A stretch of 11,399 bases of DNA from Dehalococcoidia bacterium (GTDB taxonomy: Bacteria; Chloroflexota; Dehalococcoidia; GIF9; AB-539-J10), in contig DAOVDO010000013.1 of the NCBI GenBank assembly GCA_030669525.1, positions 1 to 11,399 on the forward strand, in the 5' to 3' direction. Position numbers and translations under genes: made by a program. Below are positions 1 through 6,242 of the stretch, piece by piece. Position 1 is the first letter of the stretch. Each line of letters begins with the position of its first letter. Under the pieces are notes generated by a model. It was given only the letters and a program-made list of their open reading frames with translations, ran no database searches and was not told the DNA's origin.

Positions 1-1464
1 GCCTGTAGACAGGCCTATGGCCATGAATGGTCGAGGTTAATGGTGTTGCTCCAGGCTATGCAGGGTCTGGGAAAACCGGGAGTTAACATCTGGGGAGCTA
101 CAATGGGAGCGCCAATAGATGCCTACCTTAAATTCCCTGGATTTGAGCAGGGTGGAATAATGCTGGTAGGGGATAAAACTCCCGTTAATCCAACAAAACA
201 ACATATCTACCGGACGCTTTTCCCTGACTCCATTCTAAATCCGCCGACTCAATGGCTGAGCCCGGGTTGGTGTACCAGGTCAATAGAACAGCAGTTTATA
301 CCATACATCTATCCCGAGAAAAACAACCCCGAGGTTAGAATGCTCTATCGGTATGGTGGCTCTTATATTGGTACTATGACAGAAGGCAATAAATGGATAA
401 ATGCCTTTCGCAGTCCCAAGCTTGAATGTATAGTTAATCAAGACTGTTGGTGGTGTAATGAGACGGGGTTTGCTGATATTATTCTGCCGGCATGCACCAA
501 CCTGGAACGGAATGATATAGCCGAATTCTCCAATTGTGGTTACATGAGTCCTGATACCATGAGTTCGTGTAACCACAGGATTGCAGTTTACCAGCAGAAG
601 TGCATTGAGCCGGTAGGTGAGTCAAAGTCCGATTACCGAATCTTCACGGACCTTGCCGTAAGAATGGGCATTGGGGAAGAATATACCGAAGGTCGCTCAG
701 AGGAAGACTGGATCAGGAGAATCTTTAACTGGTCTGACCTGCCGAAGTACATATCCTACGAGGAATTCAAGACAAAGGGCTACTTCTTGGTGCCTTTGCC
801 AGAACCTTATAAATCCACGCCAGCACTGCGATGGTTCTACGAAGGTAGAGAATGTGATACACCGGATTTTAGTAATCCCAAGAGGGGTACTGAGAAGGCT
901 AAAGAGCTGGCAACGTATAGCGGTAAAATAGAGTTTGTCTCTCAAAGCTTGAAAGCCCACTTGCCTGATGATGAGGAGAGACCGCCTATGCCCCGGTATA
1001 TACCCAGCTGGGAAGGACATACATCGGAGCTGGCCAGAAAATATCCCCTTCAACTTATCTCCCCACATCCAAGATTCAGTCACCACACCCATTACGATCA
1101 TGTCCCCTGGATATGGGAGATCCCACATCAACGGATGTTCAAGGATGGTTACTACTGGCAGACTGTTCGTATTCACCCGTTGGATGCAGGTGCACGAGGA
1201 ATAAAGGATAGGGATATCGTCAAGCTATACAACGACCGGGGTGCAGTGTTGGGCATAGCATATGTTACGGAAAGGATGCGACCAGGGGTAGTTCATTCAT
1301 ATGAGGCGTCAGCAAAATATAACCCGATTGTGCCAGGCAAGCCCTATTCTGTGGACAGAGGTGGCTGTGTCAATATACTGACTCCTTCACGGATGATGTC
1401 CAGGAACGCTCCTGGATTTGCCCCTAATTCTTGTCTCGTGGAAGTGTCAAGGTGGGAAGCATAG
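1..1464 (+). CDS. Molybdopterin oxidoreductase, transhydroxylase large-subunit-like (5' end cut by window)
   Basis: The frame is open from base 1, so the gene begins upstream; 487 C-terminal residues are present. It belongs to the DMSO reductase family, which binds a bis-pyranopterin guanine dinucleotide molybdenum or tungsten cofactor. In the visible fragment, residues 158-173 carry the family signature F-A-D-I-I-L-P-A followed by N-L-E-R-N-D-I. The C-terminal pterin-binding domain runs from about residue 350, starting at SPHPRFS (354-360). Downstream are the segments LDAGARGIKDRDIVKLYNDRG and DRGGCVNILTP, and the ending LVEVSRWEA. As I recall them, these closely match the large subunit of pyrogallol-phloroglucinol transhydroxylase from Pelobacter, more than formate dehydrogenase or nitrate reductase. 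That enzyme moves a hydroxyl group between aromatic rings in the cytoplasm and pairs with an iron-sulfur small subunit. No small subunit lies downstream here; it may lie upstream. A C-W-W-C cluster (149-152) is present. The true substrate is unknown; acetylene hydratase-like relatives are an alternative. Confidence 0.9.
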   Translation, partial: ACRQAYGHEWSRLMVLLQAMQGLGKPGVNIWGATMGAPIDAYLKFPGFEQGGIMLVGDKTPVNPTKQHIYRTLFPDSILNPPTQWLSPGWCTRSIEQQFIPYIYPEKNNPEVRMLYRYGGSYIGTMTEGNKWINAFRSPKLECIVNQDCWWCNETGFADIILPACTNLERNDIAEFSNCGYMSPDTMSSCNHRIAVYQQKCIEPVGESKSDYRIFTDLAVRMGIGEEYTEGRSEEDWIRRIFNWSDLPKYISYEEFKTKGYFLVPLPEPYKSTPALRWFYEGRECDTPDFSNPKRGTEKAKELATYSGKIEFVSQSLKAHLPDDEERPPMPRYIPSWEGHTSELARKYPLQLISPHPRFSHHTHYDHVPWIWEIPHQRMFKDGYYWQTVRIHPLDAGARGIKDRDIVKLYNDRGAVLGIAYVTERMRPGVVHSYEASAKYNPIVPGKPYSVDRGGCVNILTPSRMMSRNAPGFAPNSCLVEVSRWEA

Positions 1465-1537
1465 GAATATGACTGAATATGGTGTGGATGCAGGTTTGGT
1501 GTCTGGCTTCCTGTCTGTGTAAGCAATAGATTTTAGA

Positions 1538-1543
1538 AGGAGG
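1538..1543 (+). promoter_or_regulatory. Ribosome binding site of the TatD-like gene
   Basis: A perfect AGGAGG sits seven bases before ATG 1551. The in-frame TTG at 1545 directly abuts this motif and is too close to use, so the motif fixes the start at 1551. Confidence 0.85.
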
Positions 1544-1550
1544 GTTGGTT

Positions 1551-2345
1551 ATGAGAATTATCGATGCTCATGTTCACATGGATAGAGTGGCGGGCGAGGA
1601 TATTTTAAGGATGGCCTGGGGAGGTGTGGAGGCTGCCATTATCCCTACACCACACCTGATGAGTGGTTTGTGCTATCCTGAAACACTTATAGAGCTGTGG
1701 GAAAAAACCCTGGACTATATGGTGAAATATTCCGCATCGATGGGGATAAATTGTTTTGCTACCGTGAGCGTACCATTTTACGGGCTGAATGCTGAAGGCT
1801 ATGACGAATGCCTTGAGAAACTTCCTGAATACCTGAAAGAGGATAGAGTGGTTGGTATAGGCGAAATAGGTCTGGATACAGGTAATGAACACGAAGTAAG
1901 GCTTTTCAGAGCTCAGCTAGCTATTGCTAAGGAACATGACCTGCCGGTAATTGTCCACACACCTACGCCAGGTGAACCTCAGGTGGCAGCGGTAACCAGT
2001 CAAATAATCGATGTACTCAGTCAGGAGAACTTTCCCCTGGACAGGGCTATAATAGACCATACTGGGAAGAACACTTTCCAGACACGGCTGGACTCCGGTG
2101 CTGTGACCGGGCTAAGTATATGCTACGACAAGCTAACCGCTGAGGAAGCCGCCCAACTTGTGATTGATAACCCAGGTAAAAGAGACATGATAACTATTGG
2201 CTCTGAGCTGGGTTATGGTGGCGCCGGGCATCTGTCGCTGGTTAAAGCGGCCTGGGTTATGAGAATGGCAGGCATGGAAAGAGAACAAATAGAACAGGTT
2301 ACCTGGGACAATCCCAGGCGAATCTTCAATCTCCCTGTTGAATGA
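1551..2345 (+). CDS. TatD-like metal-dependent hydrolase (amidohydrolase superfamily)
   Basis: This 264-residue protein has the size and motif order of TatD-type metal-dependent hydrolases: a TIM barrel with one or two divalent metals, usually acting as a phosphodiesterase or nuclease and cytoplasmic. Visible ligand candidates are the H-V-H of strand 1 (H7, H9, in D-A-H-V-H-M-D), E105 in G-I-G-E-I-G-L-D, H136 in V-I-V-H-T and H170 in I-I-D-H-T-G. The last ligand is normally an aspartate in a T-D-x or S-D-x context after strand 8. Here the matching segment reads T-I-G-S-E-L-G-Y-G-G, so glutamate 219 occupies the place. This suggests a divergent branch whose substrate cannot be read from sequence. 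The gene follows the molybdenum enzyme by 86 bases with no evident promoter between, so co-transcription is likely. A role in the same catabolic step is only a guess. Confidence 0.88.
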   Translation: MRIIDAHVHMDRVAGEDILRMAWGGVEAAIIPTPHLMSGLCYPETLIELWEKTLDYMVKYSASMGINCFATVSVPFYGLNAEGYDECLEKLPEYLKEDRVVGIGEIGLDTGNEHEVRLFRAQLAIAKEHDLPVIVHTPTPGEPQVAAVTSQIIDVLSQENFPLDRAIIDHTGKNTFQTRLDSGAVTGLSICYDKLTAEEAAQLVIDNPGKRDMITIGSELGYGGAGHLSLVKAAWVMRMAGMEREQIEQVTWDNPRRIFNLPVE

Positions 2346-2605
2346 GTGGGCTATTTTATACTACCTGCAACGAAAGAGATCCCACCTTTCCCTGTGTTTG
2401 TGTGCCCCATTTTACTTGGTTCTTGTGTGGAGAAGTGCCTGCGCCAATGCGCCTGCAACCAGAGATACCTGGTCGTTGTGTAATGGGGGATGAGAAAATG
2501 CCGACAGGATTAAAGTGGGGTTATTGACTAATTTGGGGATGGGGAATAGAATGAAATTCAGTGGCAAAGGTTTAAAGCTAATCACCGGGTGCAGCATAAG
2601 TTGGG
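2346..2605 (+). other. Intergenic region before the lipoprotein gene
   Basis: No convincing gene is present in these 260 bases. A 61-codon frame starting at the ATGA overlap (2342-2527) has odd composition (five cysteines, no recognisable motif) and is probably chance. GCGC-CAAT-GCGC forms a tiny palindrome near 2440-2452. The right half carries the promoter at 2524-2552. Confidence 0.6.
2524..2552 (+). promoter_or_regulatory. Sigma-70-type promoter for the CARDB lipoprotein gene
   Basis: TTGACT (2524-2529) and TAGAAT (2547-2552) are separated by exactly 17 bases. Each box differs from consensus at one position. The predicted transcription start, near 2559, would give a leader of about 60 bases before ATG 2618. 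This would uncouple the lipoprotein from the enzyme genes upstream. Confidence 0.6.
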
Positions 2606-2617
2606 ATGAGGGAAGAA

Positions 2618-3718
2618 ATGAAGCTTAAACAAGGGTGGAGATTTAATGGGTCCGTGGTGGCTACACTCATATCATTTATCAGTCCTATCAGAAAAAAGGG
2701 ATTAAATCACCGGGGCATAATAGCTGCTTCAGTATGTCTTGCGTTACTTATATCAGGGTGCAGTAATGGTTCTTCGCCAGAAGAATTTAAAATTACCTCC
2801 TTCGCGGTGGCACCGAAGGAAATTATTACAGGGGAAACTGTTACGGTTACGGCGATCGTGGAAAACATCGGTGAAACCGAGGGAATCTACCGTGCGGTAT
2901 TGATTGTTGACGGAGTTGAAGAAGAATCCAGGAGCATCACCCTGGCTGGTGGTGAGAAGGAAACAGTATCGTTCAGCGTTGTTGTGGATATGGCTGGCAC
3001 TCACAGGATTGAACTGGGGAAGTACTGTGATACATTTAATGCATTAGAATCCGCCAAATTCATAGTCAGCAGCTTCGAAATTACTCCTAATCCAGTCAGG
3101 ATGGAAGAAGAAGCAGCGGTAGAAATAGGTATTGAAAACGTGGGGGGAATGGAGGGCACCTATATTGCTTCACTGGCGGTGGATGGAGTAGTTGAGCAGA
3201 CGAGGGACATTACGTTAGCAGGAGGGGAGACAGGGTCGTTATCCTTTTTAATATCCAGGAACTCACCTGGTAGCTACAGCATCGAAACAGGTGGCCGTAA
3301 AGCAATCCTCGATGTAATAGAGCCTGTGCGATTACCTACAGGAACTCTGCTGGTGAAGACGTTACATGGTATGGGGATATTAAAAATTGAAAATGAACTG
3401 GGTTCAGATACGGTTGTAGTTCTAATCAGCACCGAAAAGCCAGATATTGCCTTGTTGGCAGTATATGTTCAGGCAGACGATTCTTGCGAAATTGAGAGGG
3501 TGACCGATGGCACATACTTTCTTTACTTTACGTTTGGAGAAGACTGGGATGAGGATTCCAGAAGATTCACAGGGAACCCCAGATATCAACGATTTGATGA
3601 TGAGTTTGAGTGGGAGACAACGATATATAAGAACAAGCGTACCTACCAGTGGTGGCGGTTTACCTTACGTCCATACCAGATTGTGTTGAGTGAAGACGAA
3701 TTTCCAGACCTGGACTGA
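2618..3718 (+). CDS. CARDB-domain lipoprotein with C-terminal domain of unknown function
   Basis: The product is 366 residues from ATG 2618, which has GAGGG five bases upstream; the ATG at 2606 is possible but lacks such a site. The N-terminus is a lipoprotein signal: basic residues (RKK, HR), a hydrophobic stretch at 33-46 and the lipobox LLISGC with C48, so the protein should be exported and lipid-anchored. The pre-signal segment of about 32 residues is unusually long. Two tandem Ig-like CARDB domains follow (about 57-150 and 152-236). Each has the pattern F-x-I/V-x-P-x-E/V, a central V/I-E-N-I/V-G-x-x-E-G-x-Y, then V-D-G-V and I-T-L-A-G-G-E. CARDB domains are adhesion-like beta sandwiches. 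Residues about 242-356 form a third region with T-D-G-T-Y, F-G-E-D-W-D and a W-W-R-F-T-L-R-P end. I recall it recurring in bacterial secreted proteins without a known function. No enzyme motif is visible. Confidence 0.85.
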   Translation: MKLKQGWRFNGSVVATLISFISPIRKKGLNHRGIIAASVCLALLISGCSNGSSPEEFKITSFAVAPKEIITGETVTVTAIVENIGETEGIYRAVLIVDGVEEESRSITLAGGEKETVSFSVVVDMAGTHRIELGKYCDTFNALESAKFIVSSFEITPNPVRMEEEAAVEIGIENVGGMEGTYIASLAVDGVVEQTRDITLAGGETGSLSFLISRNSPGSYSIETGGRKAILDVIEPVRLPTGTLLVKTLHGMGILKIENELGSDTVVVLISTEKPDIALLAVYVQADDSCEIERVTDGTYFLYFTFGEDWDEDSRRFTGNPRYQRFDDEFEWETTIYKNKRTYQWWRFTLRPYQIVLSEDEFPDLD

Positions 3719-4063
3719 GATGCGTTGATTTGGCTGACATAATACTGGTTCAGGAGCCATCGAAGCTCGTGTTCATATACTCTTTTAAAGAAGCGTGTGA
3801 AGAAGAAGCTGCTAAGAGAGGTCAAGTAGATATTATTTTGCTATAGCGCCTCATATAAGCATGCAGGTTGCTAAAGCCTCTCAACCTATCGGAGTATTAG
3901 ATAGTTCACCATTCGGTAGTTTATCGCCTGCGTGACCGGGCAATGATTGTCTGAACTTGCCAGTTTTTTACGGCGTAAAGAGCCTGCCAAATATGAGTGG
4001 TTTTTTTGGAGTGCAGCTTACCTGATGGTATTCGCAAGGATTAAGTTAAGAAAGGTAGTTCTC
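3719..4063. other. 345-base gene-poor region between convergent genes
   Basis: The lipoprotein gene and the transporter gene converge on this stretch, which holds no confident gene. It contains a short protein-like frame at 3730-3846, listed separately. There is a perfect 13-base palindrome at 3967-3979 (TTTACG, G, CGTAAA), a 9-base one at 3941-3949, and an AT-rich inverted repeat near 4042-4066 (TTAAGA with TCTTAA). None is followed by a T-run in the direction that would make a clear intrinsic terminator for either gene. Confidence 0.6.
3730..3846 (+). pseudogene. Possible C-terminal coding remnant (very tentative)
   Basis: From TTG 3730 to TAG 3844-3846 the frame encodes 38 residues of protein-like composition. 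It begins hydrophobic (A-D-I-I-L-V), continues with E-P-S-K-L-V-F-I-Y-S-F, then a predicted charged helix E-A-C-E-E-E-A-A-K-R-G, and ends V-D-I-I-L-L. This strand-helix-strand pattern could be the tail of a Rossmann-like or nuclease-like protein whose front half is gone. There is no ribosome binding site and I recognise no family. A chance frame cannot be excluded. Confidence 0.25.
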
Positions 4064-5344
4064 TTAAGTTTGGGCTTTATCGGATGGCTGGATTGTAGCA
4101 CTGACTGTAGGAATTGTTAGCATAAGAATACAACCTGCAACAGCAAGCCCAGCAAACACGAACCAAATATTCTGGTAGCTTCCCCAGTTATCATACACCC
4201 ATCCCGCCAGGGGTGGACCTATGAGACCTCCCAGCATGCTCAGACCCATTAGCAGGCCAAAGACGCTACCGAAGTTGAGCCTACCGAAGAAGTCACGTGT
4301 AAGGGATGGTCTCAATGCAACACTGCCTCCATAACCGATACAAAAAAGGATAAGGAAGGGCACGATTAGCCAGATGCCAGCTGAGGCGATGTATCCAAAA
4401 CAGAATGTTCCAAGACCCATCATGGCAAAGGCGGCGGCTGCTATTTGTTTCCGGTCAAATTTGTCTCCTAGCCAGCCAAAACCTAGGCGGCCAATGATAC
4501 TCGTCAAAGGGATGCCAGTTGCTACCAGGCTGGATGTTGACCTGGCGATGCCAATGCTACTGAGATAAGGCATTACATGGGTGACTATTGAAGTTGCCAT
4601 CGTCATGTGACACATAGTCGCTACGGCGATGTGCCAGAAAGCCTTGCTCTTAAGGGCCTGCTTCACCCCAATATCGACCTCAGCGGGCTGCGGTAAGGCC
4701 AAATTATTGTCGGGTGCAGCCGTGCTTTTTACTTCACCATCGGGTAGATAGCCGTACTGTTCGGGCTTGTGGCGAAACAGTAGCGATAGTGGCACAACTA
4801 TAGCCAGCATGCCGAAGGCGAGCGTATTTATCGCCATTCGCCACCCGTGCGTGTCTATTAAGTTAACGATTACCGGGACTAGTAAGCCACCAAAACCGAA
4901 GCCTGAAGCAACAATGCCACTTACTGTTCCTACTTTCTTTCGAAACCAGTTAGCCACTGCCGTCATCAGTACTGTGCTGGTGCAGGTACCCAGGCCTATA
5001 GCTATCAAGGCGAAGGCTCCATAGAACATACCAATGGAGGTCGTATGGCTGAGAAGTATCAACCCCAGGCAGATAATTATCGCCCCACCGAATATCAGCC
5101 TCCTCGGTCCCCAGCGGTCTACAAGTCTTCCGGTTATAGGTGCGAGAAGGCTCATCTCCAGGCCGCGTAGCGAAGCCGCGAGAGAGATTTTTGTATAACT
5201 CCAGCCGAACTCGTTTGCTATAGGCTCAAAAATGGCCGTGAACCCATAGAAGGTAACCCCTCCCACATATAGTGCAATCACTAAAGACGCCGCAACAATC
5301 CACCACCCGTAGAAAATTTTAATATGTTTCCAATTCAGATGCAT
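4064..5344 (-). CDS. Major facilitator superfamily transporter, OFA/monocarboxylate-like
   Basis: This 426-residue integral membrane protein has the usual MFS length and about 12 hydrophobic segments, split by a hydrophilic central loop at about 191-232. The start Y-G-W-W-I-V (12-17) is typical of the oxalate:formate antiporter and monocarboxylate porter branch. Motif A appears in both halves: G-R-L-V-D-R-W-G-P-R-R at 72-82, and a second copy G-W-L-G-D-K-F-D-R-K at 290-299. S-G-x-G-F-G-G at 147-153 and G-P-P-L-A-G-W at 376-382 fit helices 5 and 11. It probably moves a small carboxylate or similar anion using an ion gradient; the substrate cannot be read from sequence. It stands alone on its strand. 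Its start has only a weak AGGCG-like ribosome binding site next to the ATG. It is transcribed divergently from the NYN nuclease gene. Confidence 0.92.
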   Translation of the reverse strand: MHLNWKHIKIFYGWWIVAASLVIALYVGGVTFYGFTAIFEPIANEFGWSYTKISLAASLRGLEMSLLAPITGRLVDRWGPRRLIFGGAIIICLGLILLSHTTSIGMFYGAFALIAIGLGTCTSTVLMTAVANWFRKKVGTVSGIVASGFGFGGLLVPVIVNLIDTHGWRMAINTLAFGMLAIVVPLSLLFRHKPEQYGYLPDGEVKSTAAPDNNLALPQPAEVDIGVKQALKSKAFWHIAVATMCHMTMATSIVTHVMPYLSSIGIARSTSSLVATGIPLTSIIGRLGFGWLGDKFDRKQIAAAAFAMMGLGTFCFGYIASAGIWLIVPFLILFCIGYGGSVALRPSLTRDFFGRLNFGSVFGLLMGLSMLGGLIGPPLAGWVYDNWGSYQNIWFVFAGLAVAGCILMLTIPTVSATIQPSDKAQT

Positions 5345-5379
5345 CGCCTAATATACTACACACCAATAAATAGAAGGAA

Positions 5380-5429
5380 TTGAGTCCCTTGGGGGAAAGG
5401 CTTTCTTAAACGGTAAGCCGTCGACTCAA
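5380..5429. repeat. Inverted repeat able to form a nested stem in the divergent region
   Basis: TTGAGTC (5380-5386) pairs with GACTCAA (5423-5429). Inside it GGCTT (5399-5403) can pair with AAGCC (5415-5419), or alternatively ACGG (5410-5413) with CCGT (5418-5421). On the minus strand it would lie in the leader of the transporter mRNA if transcription begins upstream of 5430. It matches no riboswitch class I know, and there is no T-run for a terminator. Confidence 0.4.
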
Positions 5430-5467
5430 GACCAAATACTAGCATTGTAGGTATACGACGCACAAGA

Positions 5468-5487
5468 TTCACCTGGGAAAAGGTGAA
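5468..5487. promoter_or_regulatory. Operator-like perfect inverted repeat
   Basis: TTCACCT (5468-5474) and AGGTGAA (5481-5487) are perfect complements separated by six bases (GGGAAA). The 20-base element overlaps the expected -35 region of the promoter whose -10 box is at 5507-5512, a position typical of a repressor or activator site for a dimeric regulator. No regulator gene lies beside it. Confidence 0.5.
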
Positions 5488-5512
5488 ATAGAAAGACTTG
5501 CTGCTGTATAAT
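5484..5512 (+). promoter_or_regulatory. Promoter of the NYN nuclease gene
   Basis: A perfect -10 box TATAAT lies at 5507-5512. The -35 hexamer at 17-base spacing, TGAAAT (5484-5489), is poor. A weak -35 overlapped by a palindrome suggests activator control or repression through the inverted repeat. The predicted start near 5519 gives a leader of about 50 bases. Confidence 0.55.
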
Positions 5513-5571
5513 GGGTTTCAAAAAGGATTAAATAATACTCGAAGATAATGTTTAAGCTTAAGGAGAAGGTT

Positions 5572-6132
5572 ATGAGTGACAGGGTTGCAATTTTTATAGA
5601 TGGAAGCAATTTATATCATGCTCTACATAGTAACTTCAAACGACACGATCTTAACTTTGCAGAGTTTGCCAGTAAGCTCACTGGTTCGAGACAGTTATTC
5701 CGAGTATATTATTACAACATCTTACAGGATCCGACCCAGTGGCCTGATGTCTACCGTGAACAGCAGGAGTTTCTTGACACACTTCGTAAAACGCCATATC
5801 TGGAGGTTCGATTGGGGGGCACCAAGATGTCGCAGGGTATTCAGGTTGAAAAAGGAATAGATGTTATGCTGGCTACCGACCTGCTACATTTTGCCTGGAT
5901 TAACCTCTATGATGTGGCGGTGTTGGTTAGTGGGGATGCTGATTTCGCTTATGCACTTCAAGCTGTGAAGAATATGGGCAAACATATCGAAGTGGCTTAC
6001 TTTGAAAGAAATGTATCCAAGGATCTCTTGGATGTGGCGGATAACAGGCATCCGCTGAACCAGAAATTTTTTCAAGGATTGTGGTCGGGTAAACGCCGTT
6101 CCAGGCGTAAGAAGCCAATGGTAAAAGAGTAA
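5572..6132 (+). CDS. NYN domain (LabA/DUF88-type) PIN-like nuclease
   Basis: The 186-residue protein is essentially one NYN domain, a PIN-like fold that in characterised members cleaves RNA with one or two metal ions. Conserved acidic positions are visible: D10 and N13 in I-F-I-D-G-S-N-L-Y, D97 in K-G-I-D-V-M-L-A-T-D (with D103), and D122 and D124 in V-S-G-D-A-D-F-A-Y. This is the LabA/DUF88 pattern, with substrate probably RNA and location cytoplasmic. The C-terminal tail (about 173-186) is strongly basic (KRRSRRKK) and could contact nucleic acid. Start choice: ATG 5572 has AAGGAG six bases upstream (5560-5565), whereas the in-frame ATG at 5548 precedes that site. The gene heads a possible two-gene unit with the J-domain gene 110 bases downstream. 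Confidence 0.9.
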   Translation: MSDRVAIFIDGSNLYHALHSNFKRHDLNFAEFASKLTGSRQLFRVYYYNILQDPTQWPDVYREQQEFLDTLRKTPYLEVRLGGTKMSQGIQVEKGIDVMLATDLLHFAWINLYDVAVLVSGDADFAYALQAVKNMGKHIEVAYFERNVSKDLLDVADNRHPLNQKFFQGLWSGKRRSRRKKPMVKE

Positions 6133-6147
6133 CTCTGGTGGTGATGG

Positions 6148-6190
6148 ACAGGTTTGGAACGCGTGTTGACAGGTGAAGTTCCCCACAGGT
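6148..6190 (+). repeat. Three ACAGGT hexamers upstream of the J-domain gene
   Basis: ACAGGT occurs at 6148-6153, 6169-6174 and 6185-6190, start-to-start distances 21 and 16 bases. A TTGACA box (6166-6171) overlaps the second copy, but no good -10 lies 16-18 bases on. The middle copy continues as AGGTGAA (6171-6177), the same seven bases that form one arm of the palindrome at 5468-5487. Possibly a regulator site, possibly chance. Confidence 0.3.
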
Positions 6191-6242
6191 CAAACAAACT
6201 CAATAGCTCTCTTTTGAATAAGCTCAAATTTAGAGGATAAGA

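Noticed and set aside
697..1176. 159-codon minus-strand frame inside the Mo enzyme gene
   Set aside because: Shadow of a clearly conserved plus-strand gene, with no protein motif of its own.
1469..1522. 17-codon frame between the Mo enzyme and the TatD-like gene
   Set aside because: Too short, poor ribosome binding site, no sign of conservation that can be judged from one sequence.
2342..2527. 61-codon plus-strand frame starting in an ATGA overlap with the TatD-like stop
   Set aside because: No ribosome binding site typical of this genome, cysteine-rich chance-like composition, no motif, and it runs into a promoter region.
3880..3935. Segment with a superficial look of a structural RNA end
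   Set aside because: I could not match it to 16S, 23S, 5S or tRNA on either strand, and no extended stem is visible.
3967..3979. 13-base palindrome TTTACG-G-CGTAAA considered as a terminator hairpin
   Set aside because: One-base loop cannot fold as a hairpin and no T-run follows in a useful direction; at most a protein binding site.
5380..5430. Stem region considered as a tRNA or riboswitch
   Set aside because: It has no T-loop GGTTCGA-type motif or acceptor stem, and none of the conserved cores of the riboswitch classes I know.
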